The notes: generated by a model from the sequence alone, not told the origin. A DNA stretch of 64,000 bases from Pseudomonas sp. LS1212 (GCF_024741815.1 NZ_CP102951.1:3920001-3984000); one strand, 5' to 3'; positions 29,586 to 40,829 are shown, numbered from the stretch's first letter. Numbers and translations: made by a program.

Positions 29586-30596
29586 TTAGTCGATCAACTG
29601 AGCCTCTCGCAAGGCTCCCAAAGCAGCAAGCCAGCGCGGATTCTGGCGGTATTCGGTGGTGGCATGGGCCTGCCCGCGCATACGCGCGATGCGTGGCGAC
29701 GGCTTGACCCGCAGACGCTGGGCGGCCGACAGGGCCAGTTCCGCCGCCGCGCGGTCGTTGCAGACCAGGCCCATGTCGCAGCCAGCGGTCAGGGCGGCTT
29801 CGATGCGACTGGCCGCATCGCCCACCACATGCGCACCGGCCATGGACAGATCATCACTGAAGATGACGCCATCGAACTGCAACTCGCCACGCAGAATGTC
29901 CTGCAACCAACGACGGGAGAAACCCGCCGGTTGCGCGTCGACTTGCGGGTAGATCACATGCGCCGGCATCACCGCCGCCAATTGCCGGCTCAGGCGGGCG
30001 AACGGCACCAGATCGAGGGCGCGGATCTGCTCCAGGCTACGCTCGTCGGTCGGAATCGCTACATGCGAGTCGGCCTCCGCCCAGCCGTGGCCAGGGAAAT
30101 GCTTGCCGCAAGCGGCCATGCCCGCCGCGTTCATCCCGCGAATGAATGCCCCGGCCAACAGGGCGGCGCGCTCCGGGTCGCCTTCGAAGGCCCGGCTACC
30201 GACCACTGCACTGCGCTGGTGATCAAGGTCCAGCACCGGAGCGAAACTGAGGTCCAGCCCCACCGCCAGCACTTCAGTGGCCATCAGCCAACCGCACTGC
30301 TCAGCCAGAAATTCGGCATTGGCGTTGTCGGCAATGGCGCGCATCGCCGGCAGGCGGACGAAGCCCTGGCGCAAACGCTGCACTCGCCCGCCTTCCTGGT
30401 CCACGGCCAGGATCAGGTCCGGGCGCACAGCGCGAATGGCCATGGTCAGCTCGCGCACCTGGCGCGGGCTTTCGATGTTGCGGGCAAAGATGATCAGGCC
30501 AGCCACTTCTGGCTGCCGGAGCAACTGGCGGTCTTCGGCGGTCAGCCAGGTACCGGCGATATCCACCATCAGGGAGCCTTGCAGGCTGGAACTCAT
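29586..30596 (-). CDS. nagZ: Beta-N-acetylhexosaminidase NagZ
   Basis: Cytoplasmic GH3 enzyme that removes GlcNAc from anhydromuropeptides during cell-wall recycling; in Pseudomonas its products feed AmpR signalling. The 336-residue protein shows MVDIAGTWLTAEDRQLL, AVDQEGGRVQRLR, the catalytic His loop GKHFPGHGWAEADSHVA and the nucleophile region VIFSDDLSMAGAHVVGDA. No signal peptide, as expected. Operon with the L,D-transpeptidase upstream and the phosphorylase downstream. Confidence 0.96.
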   Translation of the reverse strand: MSSSLQGSLMVDIAGTWLTAEDRQLLRQPEVAGLIIFARNIESPRQVRELTMAIRAVRPDLILAVDQEGGRVQRLRQGFVRLPAMRAIADNANAEFLAEQCGWLMATEVLAVGLDLSFAPVLDLDHQRSAVVGSRAFEGDPERAALLAGAFIRGMNAAGMAACGKHFPGHGWAEADSHVAIPTDERSLEQIRALDLVPFARLSRQLAAVMPAHVIYPQVDAQPAGFSRRWLQDILRGELQFDGVIFSDDLSMAGAHVVGDAASRIEAALTAGCDMGLVCNDRAAAELALSAAQRLRVKPSPRIARMRGQAHATTEYRQNPRWLAALGALREAQLID

Positions 30597-30606
30597 AGGT
30601 GATCCT

Positions 30607-31131
30607 TCAATTCAGGGGAATACTGGCCCATTCGGGACAGGATGCCTCTTCGATCTGCACGCGGCAGTGCATGGGCACTTGATCGAACAGGCTCAACAGA
30701 TCGGCATTGCGCAGTCGTACGCAGCCATGGGAAAGCGGCACACCGAGGGGTTCGCGATCGGGAGTGCCGTGCAAATAGATGTAACGACGAAAAGTATCGA
30801 CCTGCCCCAGGCGATTGCGCTCCGGCTCGCAACCGCTGAGCCAGAGGATGCGGGTGAGAATCCAGTCGCGACCGGGGAACTGCTCGTCCAGCTCGGGTGT
30901 CCAGGTCTCGCCGGTCCAGCGTCGACCTCTGAGAACCGCGCCCAAGGGCAGGCCTGCGCCGATTTTGGCCCGGACCTGGTGAAGGCCACGCGGGGTACAG
31001 CCCGAGCCATTGCGCTCGCCTGCGCCGTTGAGCCCGGTGGAAACCGGCAGACGCACGACCAGCTTGCCATTGGCGAAGCCATACAAGCATTGGTCGGCGA
31101 TGGAAATGTGCAACAGATCTAGGGTAGCCAT
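30607..31131 (-). CDS. L,D-transpeptidase (YkuD domain) without signal peptide
   Basis: 174 residues, essentially one YkuD domain. The catalytic block is RYIYLHGTPDREPLGVPLSHGCVRLRNAD (written with both His and the nucleophile Cys in SHGCVRL). These enzymes make 3-3 peptidoglycan cross-links or attach proteins to the wall. The N-terminus MATLDLLHISIADQCLYGFA has no export signal, and an in-frame stop lies six codons upstream of ATG 31131, so no longer form is possible. Either it is exported without a classical signal or it acts on cytoplasmic muropeptides. It is cotranscribed with nagZ, whose substrates are such muropeptides. Confidence 0.88.
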   Translation of the reverse strand: MATLDLLHISIADQCLYGFANGKLVVRLPVSTGLNGAGERNGSGCTPRGLHQVRAKIGAGLPLGAVLRGRRWTGETWTPELDEQFPGRDWILTRILWLSGCEPERNRLGQVDTFRRYIYLHGTPDREPLGVPLSHGCVRLRNADLLSLFDQVPMHCRVQIEEASCPEWASIPLN

Positions 31132-31171
31132 GGGGGGCTAGCTTAGCCGATCAGGGCCCACCCGTGCACGC

Positions 31172-31885
31172 TCAAACCTTGGCGACGCTCGACGTCGAGC
31201 TGGATTTGCTGCGCGGTCGCAACTGAGCGACGGCCATGGCTTCGTCGGTCACCCCGCTTTCGGCACGCATGCCGGCAGCCAGGAAGGGCACCATCAGGCG
31301 CATGACCTGCTCGATCGAGGTATTGACCCCGAAATCGGTCTCGGCGATGGCCCGCAAGGCCTTGATGCCGGACATGCTGAACGCTGCAGCCCCGAGCATG
31401 AAGTGTACGCGCCAGAACAGTTCGATCGGCGGGATACGTGGGGCCGCCTCATTGACCAGCAGCATGTAGCGGCGGAACACCTTGCCGTACATGTCTTCGA
31501 GGTAACGACGCAAGTGACCCTGGCTTTGGCTGAATGCCAAGCCCAGCAAACGCATGAAAATCGACAGGTCATTGCCGCTGCGCGGCTGCACGACCAGGGC
31601 TTGCTCGACGAGGATTTCCAGAAGTTCTTCAAGGCTCGGACGATTTTCCGGCCGGGCCTGGCGACGTTCCAGCTCACGGTCGAGACTGATGCAGAATGGG
31701 CCGAGAAAACGCGAGAAGACCGCTTGAATAAGGGCCTTCTTGGAGCCGAAATGGTAGTTCACCGCCGCCAGGTTGACGCCGGCCTTGCTGGTGATCAGCC
31801 GCAATGAAGTTTCAGCAAAACCTTTTTCCGCGAACAACTGCTCGGCTGCATCGAGTATGCGTTCTACGGTTTCCGACTGGGCCAT
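31172..31885 (-). CDS. psrA: TetR-family fatty-acid-responsive regulator PsrA
   Basis: 237 residues. The TetR DNA-binding domain is VERILDAAEQLFAEKGFAETSLRLITSKAGVNLAAVNYHFGSK (helix-turn-helix near residues 28-47). The ligand-binding half matches PsrA, with FMRLLGLAFSQSQGHLRRYLEDMYG. PsrA represses fadBA and its own gene and activates rpoS; long-chain fatty acids release it. ATG 31885 (MAQSETVERIL) is preceded by a GAAGTC stretch; the frame runs far upstream but through operator DNA. Two consensus operators lie 16-42 bp upstream of the start. Confidence 0.95.
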   Translation of the reverse strand: MAQSETVERILDAAEQLFAEKGFAETSLRLITSKAGVNLAAVNYHFGSKKALIQAVFSRFLGPFCISLDRELERRQARPENRPSLEELLEILVEQALVVQPRSGNDLSIFMRLLGLAFSQSQGHLRRYLEDMYGKVFRRYMLLVNEAAPRIPPIELFWRVHFMLGAAAFSMSGIKALRAIAETDFGVNTSIEQVMRLMVPFLAAGMRAESGVTDEAMAVAQLRPRSKSSSTSSVAKV

Positions 31886-31900
31886 GACTTCTCCGACTGA

Positions 31901-31927
31901 CAAACACTTGTTTGAAACATACGTTTC
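31901..31927. promoter_or_regulatory. Two overlapping PsrA operators at the psrA promoter
   Basis: CAAAC-ACTT-GTTTG (31901-31914) and GAAAC-ATAC-GTTTC (31914-31927) both fit the published PsrA consensus G/C-AAAC-N2-4-GTTT-C/G exactly and share one base. They sit just upstream of the psrA start, consistent with autorepression. Confidence 0.85.
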
Positions 31928-32093
31928 ATACTGCCCGCTTGTCAAGCCTGGCTGGCCGCTTTCTGTCTGCCCGGTCACGTATTTAACCATATAAACCGCG
32001 GCCTGTAGCCAACCGCGACAAATGCCTTCTTTTATCTGGTGAACGCCGGCAAGCCAACCCCCCGAATAAAGGAGGATTGCCAAGGCCGACATA

Positions 32094-32128
32094 CTGTATA
32101 TAATTCCAGTCACTGTATAAAAAGACAG
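32094..32128. promoter_or_regulatory. Two tandem LexA (SOS) boxes upstream of lexA
   Basis: CTGTATATAATTCCAG (32094-32109) and CTGTATAAAAAGACAG (32113-32128) both fit CTG-N10-CAG with AT-rich centres. The second ends ten bases before the lexA start. Double boxes give lexA tight but fast-responding autoregulation. Confidence 0.93.
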
Positions 32129-32138
32129 AGCGATCGAC

Positions 32139-32747
32139 ATGCTAAAACTGACGCCACGCCAAGCTGAGATTCTGGCTTTTATCAAACGCTGCCTGGAGGA
32201 CAACGGTTTCCCGCCGACCCGCGCGGAAATCGCCCAGGAGCTGGGCTTCAAGTCCCCAAACGCTGCCGAAGAACACCTCAAGGCGCTGGCCCGAAAGGGC
32301 GCTATCGAAATGACCCCGGGCGCTTCGCGCGGCATCCGCATTCCGGGTTTCGAAGCCAAGCCTGAAGAGTCCAGCCTGCCGATCATCGGTCGGGTTGCGG
32401 CAGGCGCACCGATTCTCGCTCAGCAGCACATTGAAGAGACCTGCAATATCAACCCGGGCTTTTTCCACCCGCGCGCCGATTATCTGCTGCGCGTCCACGG
32501 CATGAGCATGAAGGACATCGGGATCTTCGACGGCGACCTGCTTGCCGTACACACTTGCCGCGAGGCTCGCAATGGCCAGGTCGTGGTCGCCCGGATCGGC
32601 GACGAAGTGACGGTCAAGCGGTTCAAGCGTGAAGGCAGCAAAGTCTGGCTGTTAGCCGAAAACCCTGAATTCGCCCCCATCGAGGTCGATCTGAAAGACC
32701 AGGATTTGGTGATCGAGGGCTTGAGCGTCGGCGTCATTCGCCGTTAA
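32139..32747 (+). CDS. lexA: SOS repressor LexA
   Basis: 202 residues. The winged-helix domain is LTPRQAEILAFIKRC through FKSPNAAEEHLKALARKG. The self-cleavage site is Ala88-Gly89 in RVAAGAPI, with catalytic Ser123 (HGMSMKD) and Lys160 (VTVKRF). All three positions match E. coli LexA shifted by four. Represses SOS genes until RecA filaments trigger cleavage. Two boxes precede it and sulA follows after ten bases. Confidence 0.98.
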   Translation: MLKLTPRQAEILAFIKRCLEDNGFPPTRAEIAQELGFKSPNAAEEHLKALARKGAIEMTPGASRGIRIPGFEAKPEESSLPIIGRVAAGAPILAQQHIEETCNINPGFFHPRADYLLRVHGMSMKDIGIFDGDLLAVHTCREARNGQVVVARIGDEVTVKRFKREGSKVWLLAENPEFAPIEVDLKDQDLVIEGLSVGVIRR

Positions 32748-32757
32748 AGGAGGCGTC

Positions 32758-33234
32758 ATGCAGTTTCCCCATGCACCCCAGCAAGCACAACTGCCTTTGT
32801 TCGAGGCATTCCTGGCTCAGCCCATGGCCCCGCTACTCAATCCTGTAGCGGAGTCACCATGGCACAACACCGAGCCCGAAGCCTTCAGTGAGCTGTCCTT
32901 CCGTGGCGCGGCCGGGAACTGCCAGAGCCTGCTGGCGCCGATCCTGCGAGAACTGAGCCAGGAGAAGGACGCCCGCTGGCTGACCTTGATCGCTCCCCCC
33001 GCCAGCCTGACCCAGGCCTGGTTTCGCGATGCCGGTCTGAATCGCGAGCGCATCCTGCTGCTGCAACCTCGAGGCACACAAAGCGCGATGCAGCTTACCT
33101 GCCAAGCCCTGCGCCTGGGCCGCAGCCACACCGTGGTCAGCTGGCTGAGCCCCCTGAACGCAAGCGGTCGGCAACAGCTGATCAACGCCGCGCGCGCAGG
33201 AAACGCACAAAGCCTGAACATTCGCCTGGGCTGA
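32758..33234 (+). CDS. sulA: SOS cell-division inhibitor SulA
   Basis: 158 residues in operon with lexA. SulA blocks FtsZ assembly during DNA damage. The protein has the SulA core: ARWLTLIAPPASLTQAWFRDAGLNRERILLLQPR, then ALRLGRSHTVVSWLSPLNASGRQQLINAARAG. The start ATG 32758 follows AAAGGAGGCGTC, a very strong ribosome site. Confidence 0.92.
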   Translation: MQFPHAPQQAQLPLFEAFLAQPMAPLLNPVAESPWHNTEPEAFSELSFRGAAGNCQSLLAPILRELSQEKDARWLTLIAPPASLTQAWFRDAGLNRERILLLQPRGTQSAMQLTCQALRLGRSHTVVSWLSPLNASGRQQLINAARAGNAQSLNIRLG

Positions 33235-33340
33235 GGCCCGGCGATTGCCTTGAGTATTTTTTGACGTTGACCCTGCCGGCTTCTCCAGGACAGAGAAGCC
33301 GATCAATGGCAGGTATTTGAGAATTAACCGATAAACGGTA

Positions 33341-33574
33341 TCAGTGCAGGACCCGCGGGCCCTCATCTTTCTCGATTTCGCCTTCCACCAGCTTGCCGGC
33401 CATCTGTACACCCACGCTCAACATGGCCTTGGCCACTTCCACGTGTTGTCCTTGCAGGAATGCCTTTGCGTCCTCGGAGAAATCCAGGGTTACCAGCGAA
33501 CCCTCGTCCTCAGCGCGGCGCAGCTCAATCCGGCCGTCAGGCAACTCGACAATTTCTAGAAAGGACGTTGGCAT
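33341..33574 (-). CDS. Conserved small protein of unknown function
   Basis: 77 residues, MPTSFLEIVELPDGRIELRR onward, with a beta-rich start and a long helix (FLQGQHVEVAKAMLSVGVQMAGKLVEGEIE). ATG 33574 has AAGG-containing sequence upstream; the longer frame to 33631 is not needed. The same small gene stands between sulA and the DUF6586 gene in PAO1, so it is real although its role is unknown. Confidence 0.78.
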   Translation of the reverse strand: MPTSFLEIVELPDGRIELRRAEDEGSLVTLDFSEDAKAFLQGQHVEVAKAMLSVGVQMAGKLVEGEIEKDEGPRVLH

Positions 33575-33624
33575 AAGGGTCTGTTCTCCACGAAAGGCCA
33601 GCATTGTACCAGTGACTGCCCTTC

Positions 33625-34146
33625 TCAGCACTCACTCAGACCTTCACGAAAACGGATGGCCAGACTTTTCAGGTTTTGCCGCCAGCTTTCCATCTCTTCG
33701 CGAGTCAACACCGGCGCGTCGGGCTCGTCCAGGTTCACCGCTTGTATCAACGGCTGGGTCACGTCGCCCTTGGGCTTTTTCGGCGCCTTCGGCGGCTGGA
33801 ACAAGGCTGCATAGGCTGATAACAGCTGCGCCAGCCAGGTTTCCGGTTGCTGGGCCAATTCGACCAGTTCGGCCATTTCCGGAATCGCAATCGACTCCAG
33901 CACTTGCGGCGTCAGCAGCAGCTCGGCGCGCGATGCATTGGCCTGGGGCAAGCGGTAAAAGCCGGCGATTTCATGGCACAGCCCGAGCAGCGCACCATAG
34001 AGATGAAACAACGCCGATTCGCGCTCGGCCTGCAGCAATGCCTGGGCATTCATGGCCCTGCTCTGCTCGGCTCTGCCCAAGGCTTCGAGGGCCAGGCCTG
34101 CAAAGTAGATCTTCTGATTGGTACGGGTATAGAGTTCTTGGGCCAT
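33625..34146 (-). CDS. DUF6586 family protein
   Basis: 173 residues, MAQELYTRTNQKIYFAGLAL onward, mainly helical with a Pro/Lys-rich linker (FQPPKAPKKPKGDVTQ) before a C-terminal helix pair (LTREEMESWRQNLKSLAIRFREGL). No membrane segment or known catalytic motif. Conserved in this place in pseudomonads next to topA. Function unknown. ATG 34146 is the family-like start. Confidence 0.78.
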   Translation of the reverse strand: MAQELYTRTNQKIYFAGLALEALGRAEQSRAMNAQALLQAERESALFHLYGALLGLCHEIAGFYRLPQANASRAELLLTPQVLESIAIPEMAELVELAQQPETWLAQLLSAYAALFQPPKAPKKPKGDVTQPLIQAVNLDEPDAPVLTREEMESWRQNLKSLAIRFREGLSEC

Positions 34147-34256
34147 GGTGGCTTGCTCCGAAGAGATGCGGGCGCTTTCGACTACCCCAGAATAACAAAG
34201 GCCGCGCCAAACCCGAAGGTTCAACGCGGCCTTGACCGAACAAGGCGCCTGAAGGA

Positions 34257-36869
34257 TCAGCGCTTGTCTTCGACCTTCCAGCTATTACCGTCGTAGAACG
34301 CGCGCCAGCCGGTCGGTTTGCCGTCGACTTCTGTCTGGACGTATTGCTCCTTGGTCTTGCGGCTGTAGCGAATCACGGCCGGGCGACCATCGGGGTCCTT
34401 TTTCGGCGCCTCACAAAGGAAGTGATACTTCGGATCGATCTCGTCCTTGTGCGGAACGATCTCGATGACCAACGGCGCCCGGGTCTCGCGGTTCTTCGGA
34501 AACTGACTGGCCGCCAGGAACAGGCCCGAAGCGCCATCGCGCAGCACGTAGGTGTCGTTGACCTTCTCGCACTTGAGCTCCGGCATCTTCACCGCATCCA
34601 TTTTCGGCGGCGCCGCTTCGCCGCTCTTGAGCAGCTTGCGGGTGTTCTTGCACTCGGCATTGGTGCAGCCGAAGAACTTGCCGAAACGACCGGTCTTGAG
34701 CTGCATCTCGCTGCCGCACTTGTCGCATTCCAGGCTCGGACCTTCGTAGCCCTTGATGCGGTAGCTGCCTTCTTCGATCTCGTAGCCGGCGCAATCGGGA
34801 TTGTTGCCACAGATGTGCAGCTTGCGCTTTTCGTCAAGCAGGTAGGCATCCATCGCCGTGGCGCAGATCGGGCAGCGATGCTTGCCGAGCAGCACAAGGG
34901 ATTCGGACTCACCTTCATCGTCGGCTGCGATTTCATCGCCCGGAATCAGGTTGATGGTCGCCTTGCAGCGCTCTTTCGGCGGCAGGGTGTAACCCGAGCA
35001 ACCGAGGAACACGCCCGTCGACGCCGTACGAATCATCATTGGCCGGCTGCAGTCGCGGCAGGCGATGTTGGTCATGGTCGGCTGGTTGGCGCGCATGCCG
35101 CTGTCGGGTGCTTCGGCCACCTGCAGCTTGGTCTTGAAGTCGCCATAGAACTCGTCGAGCACGTTCTTCCAGTCGCGCTCGCCCTGGGCCACGTCATCGA
35201 GGTGCTCTTCCATGCCGGCGGTAAAGCCGTAGTCCATCAGGTTGGAGAAGCTCTCCGAGAGGCGCTCGGTGACGATGTCGCCCATTTTCTCGGAGTAGAA
35301 GCGACGATTGTGCAGCGCTACGTAGCCTCGGTCCTGGATGGTCGAAATGATTGCAGCGTAAGTCGAAGGACGACCAATGCCGCGCTTTTCCATTTCCTTG
35401 ACCAGACTGGCTTCGGAGTAGCGCGCCGGTGGTTTGGTGAAGTGCTGGCTCGGATCGAGCTGAATCAGCTTGAGGTCTTCACCCTGGTTCATTTCCGGCA
35501 GTACGTCGTCATCGCCAGGCTTGGCCATTTGCGGCATCACCCGGGTATAACCGTCGAACTTGAGGATACGGCCCTTGGCGCGCAACTCGAAATCCCCTGC
35601 GGCAACGCTGACGGTGGTCGACAGGTATTGCGCCGGCGGCATCTGGCAGGCCACGAACTGGCGCCAGATCAGCTCGTAGAGGCGCTCTGCATCGCGCTCC
35701 ATGCCAGTGAGCTTGCTCGGATGGGTATTGACGTCCGAAGGCCGGATCGCTTCGTGCGCCTCCTGGGCGCCTTCCTTGCTGCCGTAGACGATCGGCGCTT
35801 CGGGCAGGTATTTCTTGCCGAACTCGCTTTCGATGTAGCTGCGAGCCATTTCCACGGCATCGACCGACAGGTTGGTCGAGTCGGTACGCATATAGGTGAT
35901 GTGACCCGCTTCATACAGACGCTGGGCCATCATCATGGTTTTCTTCACGCCGAAGCCCAGACGGTTACTGGCCGCCTGTTGCAGGGTCGAGGTGATGAAT
36001 GGCGCCGATGGCTTGCTGCTGGTCGGCTTGTCTTCACGCTTGGCAACGCTGTAGCTGGAGGCCTTGAGCTTCTCCAGCGCCGCCATGGCATGGGCTTCGT
36101 TGAGCGGCTTGAAGGCTTCGCCCTTCTCGCGGGCCACTTCGAAACGCACCTTGGCGCCCTTGGCGGTGCCCAGGTCAGCGTGGACTTCCCAGTACTCTTC
36201 CGGAATGAACGCGCGGATCTCGCGCTCGCGCTCTACCACCAGTTTCACCGCCACCGACTGCACGCGACCGGCGGACAGGCCACGGGCGATTTTCTGCCAG
36301 AGCAGCGGCGAAACCATGTAGCCGACCACGCGATCGAGGAACCGGCGGGCCTGCTGTGCATTGACCCGGTCGATATCGAGCTCGCCCGGCTGGGAGAAGG
36401 CTTCCTGGATGGCTTTCTTGGTGATCTCGTTGAACACCACGCGCTTGTAGCGGCTGTCATCGCCACCGATGGCTTCGCGCAGGTGCCAGGCAATGGCTTC
36501 CCCCTCGCGATCCAAGTCGGTTGCGAGATAGATGGTGTCGGCATCCTTGGCCAGGCGACGCAGTTCTTCGATCACCTTTTCCTTGCCGGGCAGGATCTCG
36601 TACTTCGCTTTCCAGCCGTGCTCGGGATCCACCCCCATGCGCGCAACCAGCTGTTTACGGGCTTTTTCCTTGGGCGAAAGCGCAGGCGCTTCGCCAGCGG
36701 CCGCCTTGCCGCGCTTGGCAGCAGGCTCTTTGCTGGCGCTAGCCGAACCGCTGGTGGGCAGGTCTCGGATATGGCCGATACTCGACTTCACCACGTATTG
36801 GTTGCCCAAGTACTTGTTGATGGTCTTGGCCTTAGCCGGGGATTCCACAATGACCAGCGATTTGCCCAT
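34257..36869 (-). CDS. topA: DNA topoisomerase I
   Basis: Relaxes negative supercoils. 870 residues: the TOPRIM domain starts KSLVIVESPAKAKTINKYLG and holds the acidic triad TDLDREGEAIAWH. The catalytic Tyr is in GHITYMRTDSTNLS. Three C-terminal zinc-ribbon repeats follow with Cys4 patterns (CRDC...C...C, CPIC...C...C, CDKC...C...C), then a further ribbon-like domain ending NSWKVEDKR. An Ala/Lys-rich insert (SASKEPAAKRGKAAAGEAP) at residues 43-62 is a common Pseudomonas feature. Complete. Confidence 0.97.
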   Translation of the reverse strand: MGKSLVIVESPAKAKTINKYLGNQYVVKSSIGHIRDLPTSGSASASKEPAAKRGKAAAGEAPALSPKEKARKQLVARMGVDPEHGWKAKYEILPGKEKVIEELRRLAKDADTIYLATDLDREGEAIAWHLREAIGGDDSRYKRVVFNEITKKAIQEAFSQPGELDIDRVNAQQARRFLDRVVGYMVSPLLWQKIARGLSAGRVQSVAVKLVVEREREIRAFIPEEYWEVHADLGTAKGAKVRFEVAREKGEAFKPLNEAHAMAALEKLKASSYSVAKREDKPTSSKPSAPFITSTLQQAASNRLGFGVKKTMMMAQRLYEAGHITYMRTDSTNLSVDAVEMARSYIESEFGKKYLPEAPIVYGSKEGAQEAHEAIRPSDVNTHPSKLTGMERDAERLYELIWRQFVACQMPPAQYLSTTVSVAAGDFELRAKGRILKFDGYTRVMPQMAKPGDDDVLPEMNQGEDLKLIQLDPSQHFTKPPARYSEASLVKEMEKRGIGRPSTYAAIISTIQDRGYVALHNRRFYSEKMGDIVTERLSESFSNLMDYGFTAGMEEHLDDVAQGERDWKNVLDEFYGDFKTKLQVAEAPDSGMRANQPTMTNIACRDCSRPMMIRTASTGVFLGCSGYTLPPKERCKATINLIPGDEIAADDEGESESLVLLGKHRCPICATAMDAYLLDEKRKLHICGNNPDCAGYEIEEGSYRIKGYEGPSLECDKCGSEMQLKTGRFGKFFGCTNAECKNTRKLLKSGEAAPPKMDAVKMPELKCEKVNDTYVLRDGASGLFLAASQFPKNRETRAPLVIEIVPHKDEIDPKYHFLCEAPKKDPDGRPAVIRYSRKTKEQYVQTEVDGKPTGWRAFYDGNSWKVEDKR

Positions 36870-36969
36870 GGATCAGAAAATTCCTGAATTCTAGAAAAAA
36901 ATTGGCGGCAGGTACCTGACGCGGCACCGCTATATATAGTGGCAACAGAGTGAGGTCAAGCGCGGGGAG

Positions 36970-37221
36970 CTATGCCTTCTCGGCACCCGGCCGGGAAAAC
37001 AGGCTCGGTTCGGCCTGAATCAAAGCAAAGCGCGGCACTTGCTCGCCGTCAACCTCGACTGACTCCAGGAACATGCTCAACGGGCGAACCCACAGGCCAT
37101 AATCGCCATACAGTGCCTGATAGACCACCACTTCCTCTTCTGTTTCGGAGTGGCGCGCGACACTGAAAACACGATACTCAGGTCCCTTGTAGTGACGGTA
37201 GAGTCCTGGCTGTATAGACAT
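36970..37221 (-). CDS. DUF1653 family small protein
   Basis: 83 residues, MSIQPGLYRHYKGPEYRVFS and EEEVVVYQALYGDYGLWVRPLSMFLE, the whole DUF1653 fold, a small SH3-like barrel of unknown role. ATG 37221 is preceded by AAGAGGTG. Sits between topA and fadA as in PAO1. Confidence 0.88.
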   Translation of the reverse strand: MSIQPGLYRHYKGPEYRVFSVARHSETEEEVVVYQALYGDYGLWVRPLSMFLESVEVDGEQVPRFALIQAEPSLFSRPGAEKA

Positions 37222-37247
37222 GTTGCACACCTCTTGAAAAATAATCT

Positions 37248-37282
37248 GCAAAAAAACAAAAACCGGGGCACAAGGCCCCGGC
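37248..37282 (-). terminator. Rho-independent terminator of fadBA
   Basis: The stem CCGGGG / CCCCGG around a CACAAGG-type loop at 37263-37281 is followed on the minus strand by TTTTTGTTTTTTT. It lies just past the fadA stop. Confidence 0.9.
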
Positions 37283-37299
37283 TTCCTTCCGCCTGACGC

Positions 37300-38475
37300 T
37301 TAAACGCGCTCGAAGACGGTCGTGATGCCTTGGCCGAGACCAATGCACATGGTCGAAACACCCAGGGTGCCGCCATTTTGCTTCATCACGTTGAGCAAGG
37401 TGCCGGAAATCCGTGCACCGGAGCAACCGAACGGGTGGCCCAAGGCAATGGCGCCACCGTGCAGGTTAACCTTCTCATTCATCTTGTCGAGCACTTTCAA
37501 ATCCTTGAGCACTGGCAGGGCCTGTGCAGCGAAGGCTTCGTTGAGCTCGAAGAAGTCGATATCGCCAATGGAAAGGCCTGCACGCTTCAGGGCTTTCTGA
37601 GTGGCGGGTACCGGGCCATAACCCATGATGGCAGGGTCAACGCCGGCTACCGCCATGGAGCGGATAACCGCCATAGGCTGGATGCCGAGGTCCTGGGCAC
37701 GCTGCGCCGACATCACGATCATGCACGAGGCACCGTCGGTAATTTGCGACGATGTACCGGCAGTCACGGTACCACCTTTAGGGTTGAACGCCGGCTTCAA
37801 GGCCGCCAGACTTTCCAGGGTGGTTTCTGGACGAATGGTTTCGTCGAAGTCGAAGGTTTTCAGGAAACCATCGGCGTCAAAACCCTGCATCGGGATGATT
37901 TCGTCCTTGAACTTGCCTTCCAGCGTCGCCTTGTGGGCCAGCTGGTGCGAACGCAAGCCAAAGGCATCCTGCTGCTCACGGGTGATACCGTGCATCTTGC
38001 CCAGCATTTCTGCTGTCAGGCCCATCATGCCCGAGGCCTTGGCCGCGTACAGGGACATGTGCGGGTTCGGATCGACGCCGTGCATCATGCTGACGTGGCC
38101 CATGTGCTCGACACCACCGACCACGAACACATCGCCGTTGCCGGTCATGATCGCCTGGGCTGCGGTGTGCAGGGCACTCATGGACGAACCACACAGGCGG
38201 CTGACGGTCTGGCCGGCAGCGGTGTGCGGGATCTGTGTCATCAGCGACGCCATGCGCGCGATGTTCCAGCCCTGCTCCATGGTCTGGTTCACGCAGCCCC
38301 AGATCACGTCCTCGACTTCAGCCGGATCGATCCTGGAATTGCGCTCCAGCACCTTGCTGATCAGGTGTGCAGACATGTCTTCGGCACGGGTGTTGCGGTG
38401 CATGCCACCCTTGGAGCGGCCCATCGGTGTGCGACCGAAGTCGACAATCACCACGTCTCTTGGATTCAAGCTCAT
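37300..38475 (-). CDS. fadA: 3-ketoacyl-CoA thiolase FadA
   Basis: Thiolytic subunit of the aerobic beta-oxidation complex. 391 residues with the acylated Cys95 in SRLCGSSMSALHTAAQ, the VGGVEHMGHVSM loop, NEAFAAQALPVL, the base His in GGAIALGHPFGCSGAR and the second Cys in STMCIGLGQG. ATG 38475 (MSLNPRDVVIVDF) is used; a TTG six codons upstream is in frame but unsupported. Thirty bases after fadB. Confidence 0.97.
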   Translation of the reverse strand: MSLNPRDVVIVDFGRTPMGRSKGGMHRNTRAEDMSAHLISKVLERNSRIDPAEVEDVIWGCVNQTMEQGWNIARMASLMTQIPHTAAGQTVSRLCGSSMSALHTAAQAIMTGNGDVFVVGGVEHMGHVSMMHGVDPNPHMSLYAAKASGMMGLTAEMLGKMHGITREQQDAFGLRSHQLAHKATLEGKFKDEIIPMQGFDADGFLKTFDFDETIRPETTLESLAALKPAFNPKGGTVTAGTSSQITDGASCMIVMSAQRAQDLGIQPMAVIRSMAVAGVDPAIMGYGPVPATQKALKRAGLSIGDIDFFELNEAFAAQALPVLKDLKVLDKMNEKVNLHGGAIALGHPFGCSGARISGTLLNVMKQNGGTLGVSTMCIGLGQGITTVFERV

Positions 38476-38504
38476 AAATAAATTCTCGCTCAAGTGTTGG
38501 GCGC

Positions 38505-40652
<2,148 letters not shown>

Positions 40653-40815
40653 CAACTGATCTCCACGATATGGAAGCTGAACAGTACACGCTGAACGCTG
40701 AGGCAAACCCGGGTTGGCTAAGTTGCCAATAACCCTGGGCCTGGCCGCCAGTCACACCCGCCAGCGCGATAGTCGGGATTCTGTAAGAGCATTCTGACGA
40801 TACAAACGCTCAATT

Positions 40816-40829
40816 CATACGCCCGTTTG
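40816..40829. promoter_or_regulatory. Candidate PsrA operator upstream of fadBA
   Basis: CATAC-GCCC-GTTTG differs from the PsrA consensus by one base. It lies 164 bp upstream of fadB. A further CAAAC half-site is at 40803-40807. The psrA gene with perfect operators is in the same window, so regulation of fadBA by PsrA is likely here too. Confidence 0.55.

Noticed and set aside
34344..36887. 847-codon open frame opposite topA
   Set aside because: A shadow of topA codon bias; topA itself is unmistakable on the other strand.
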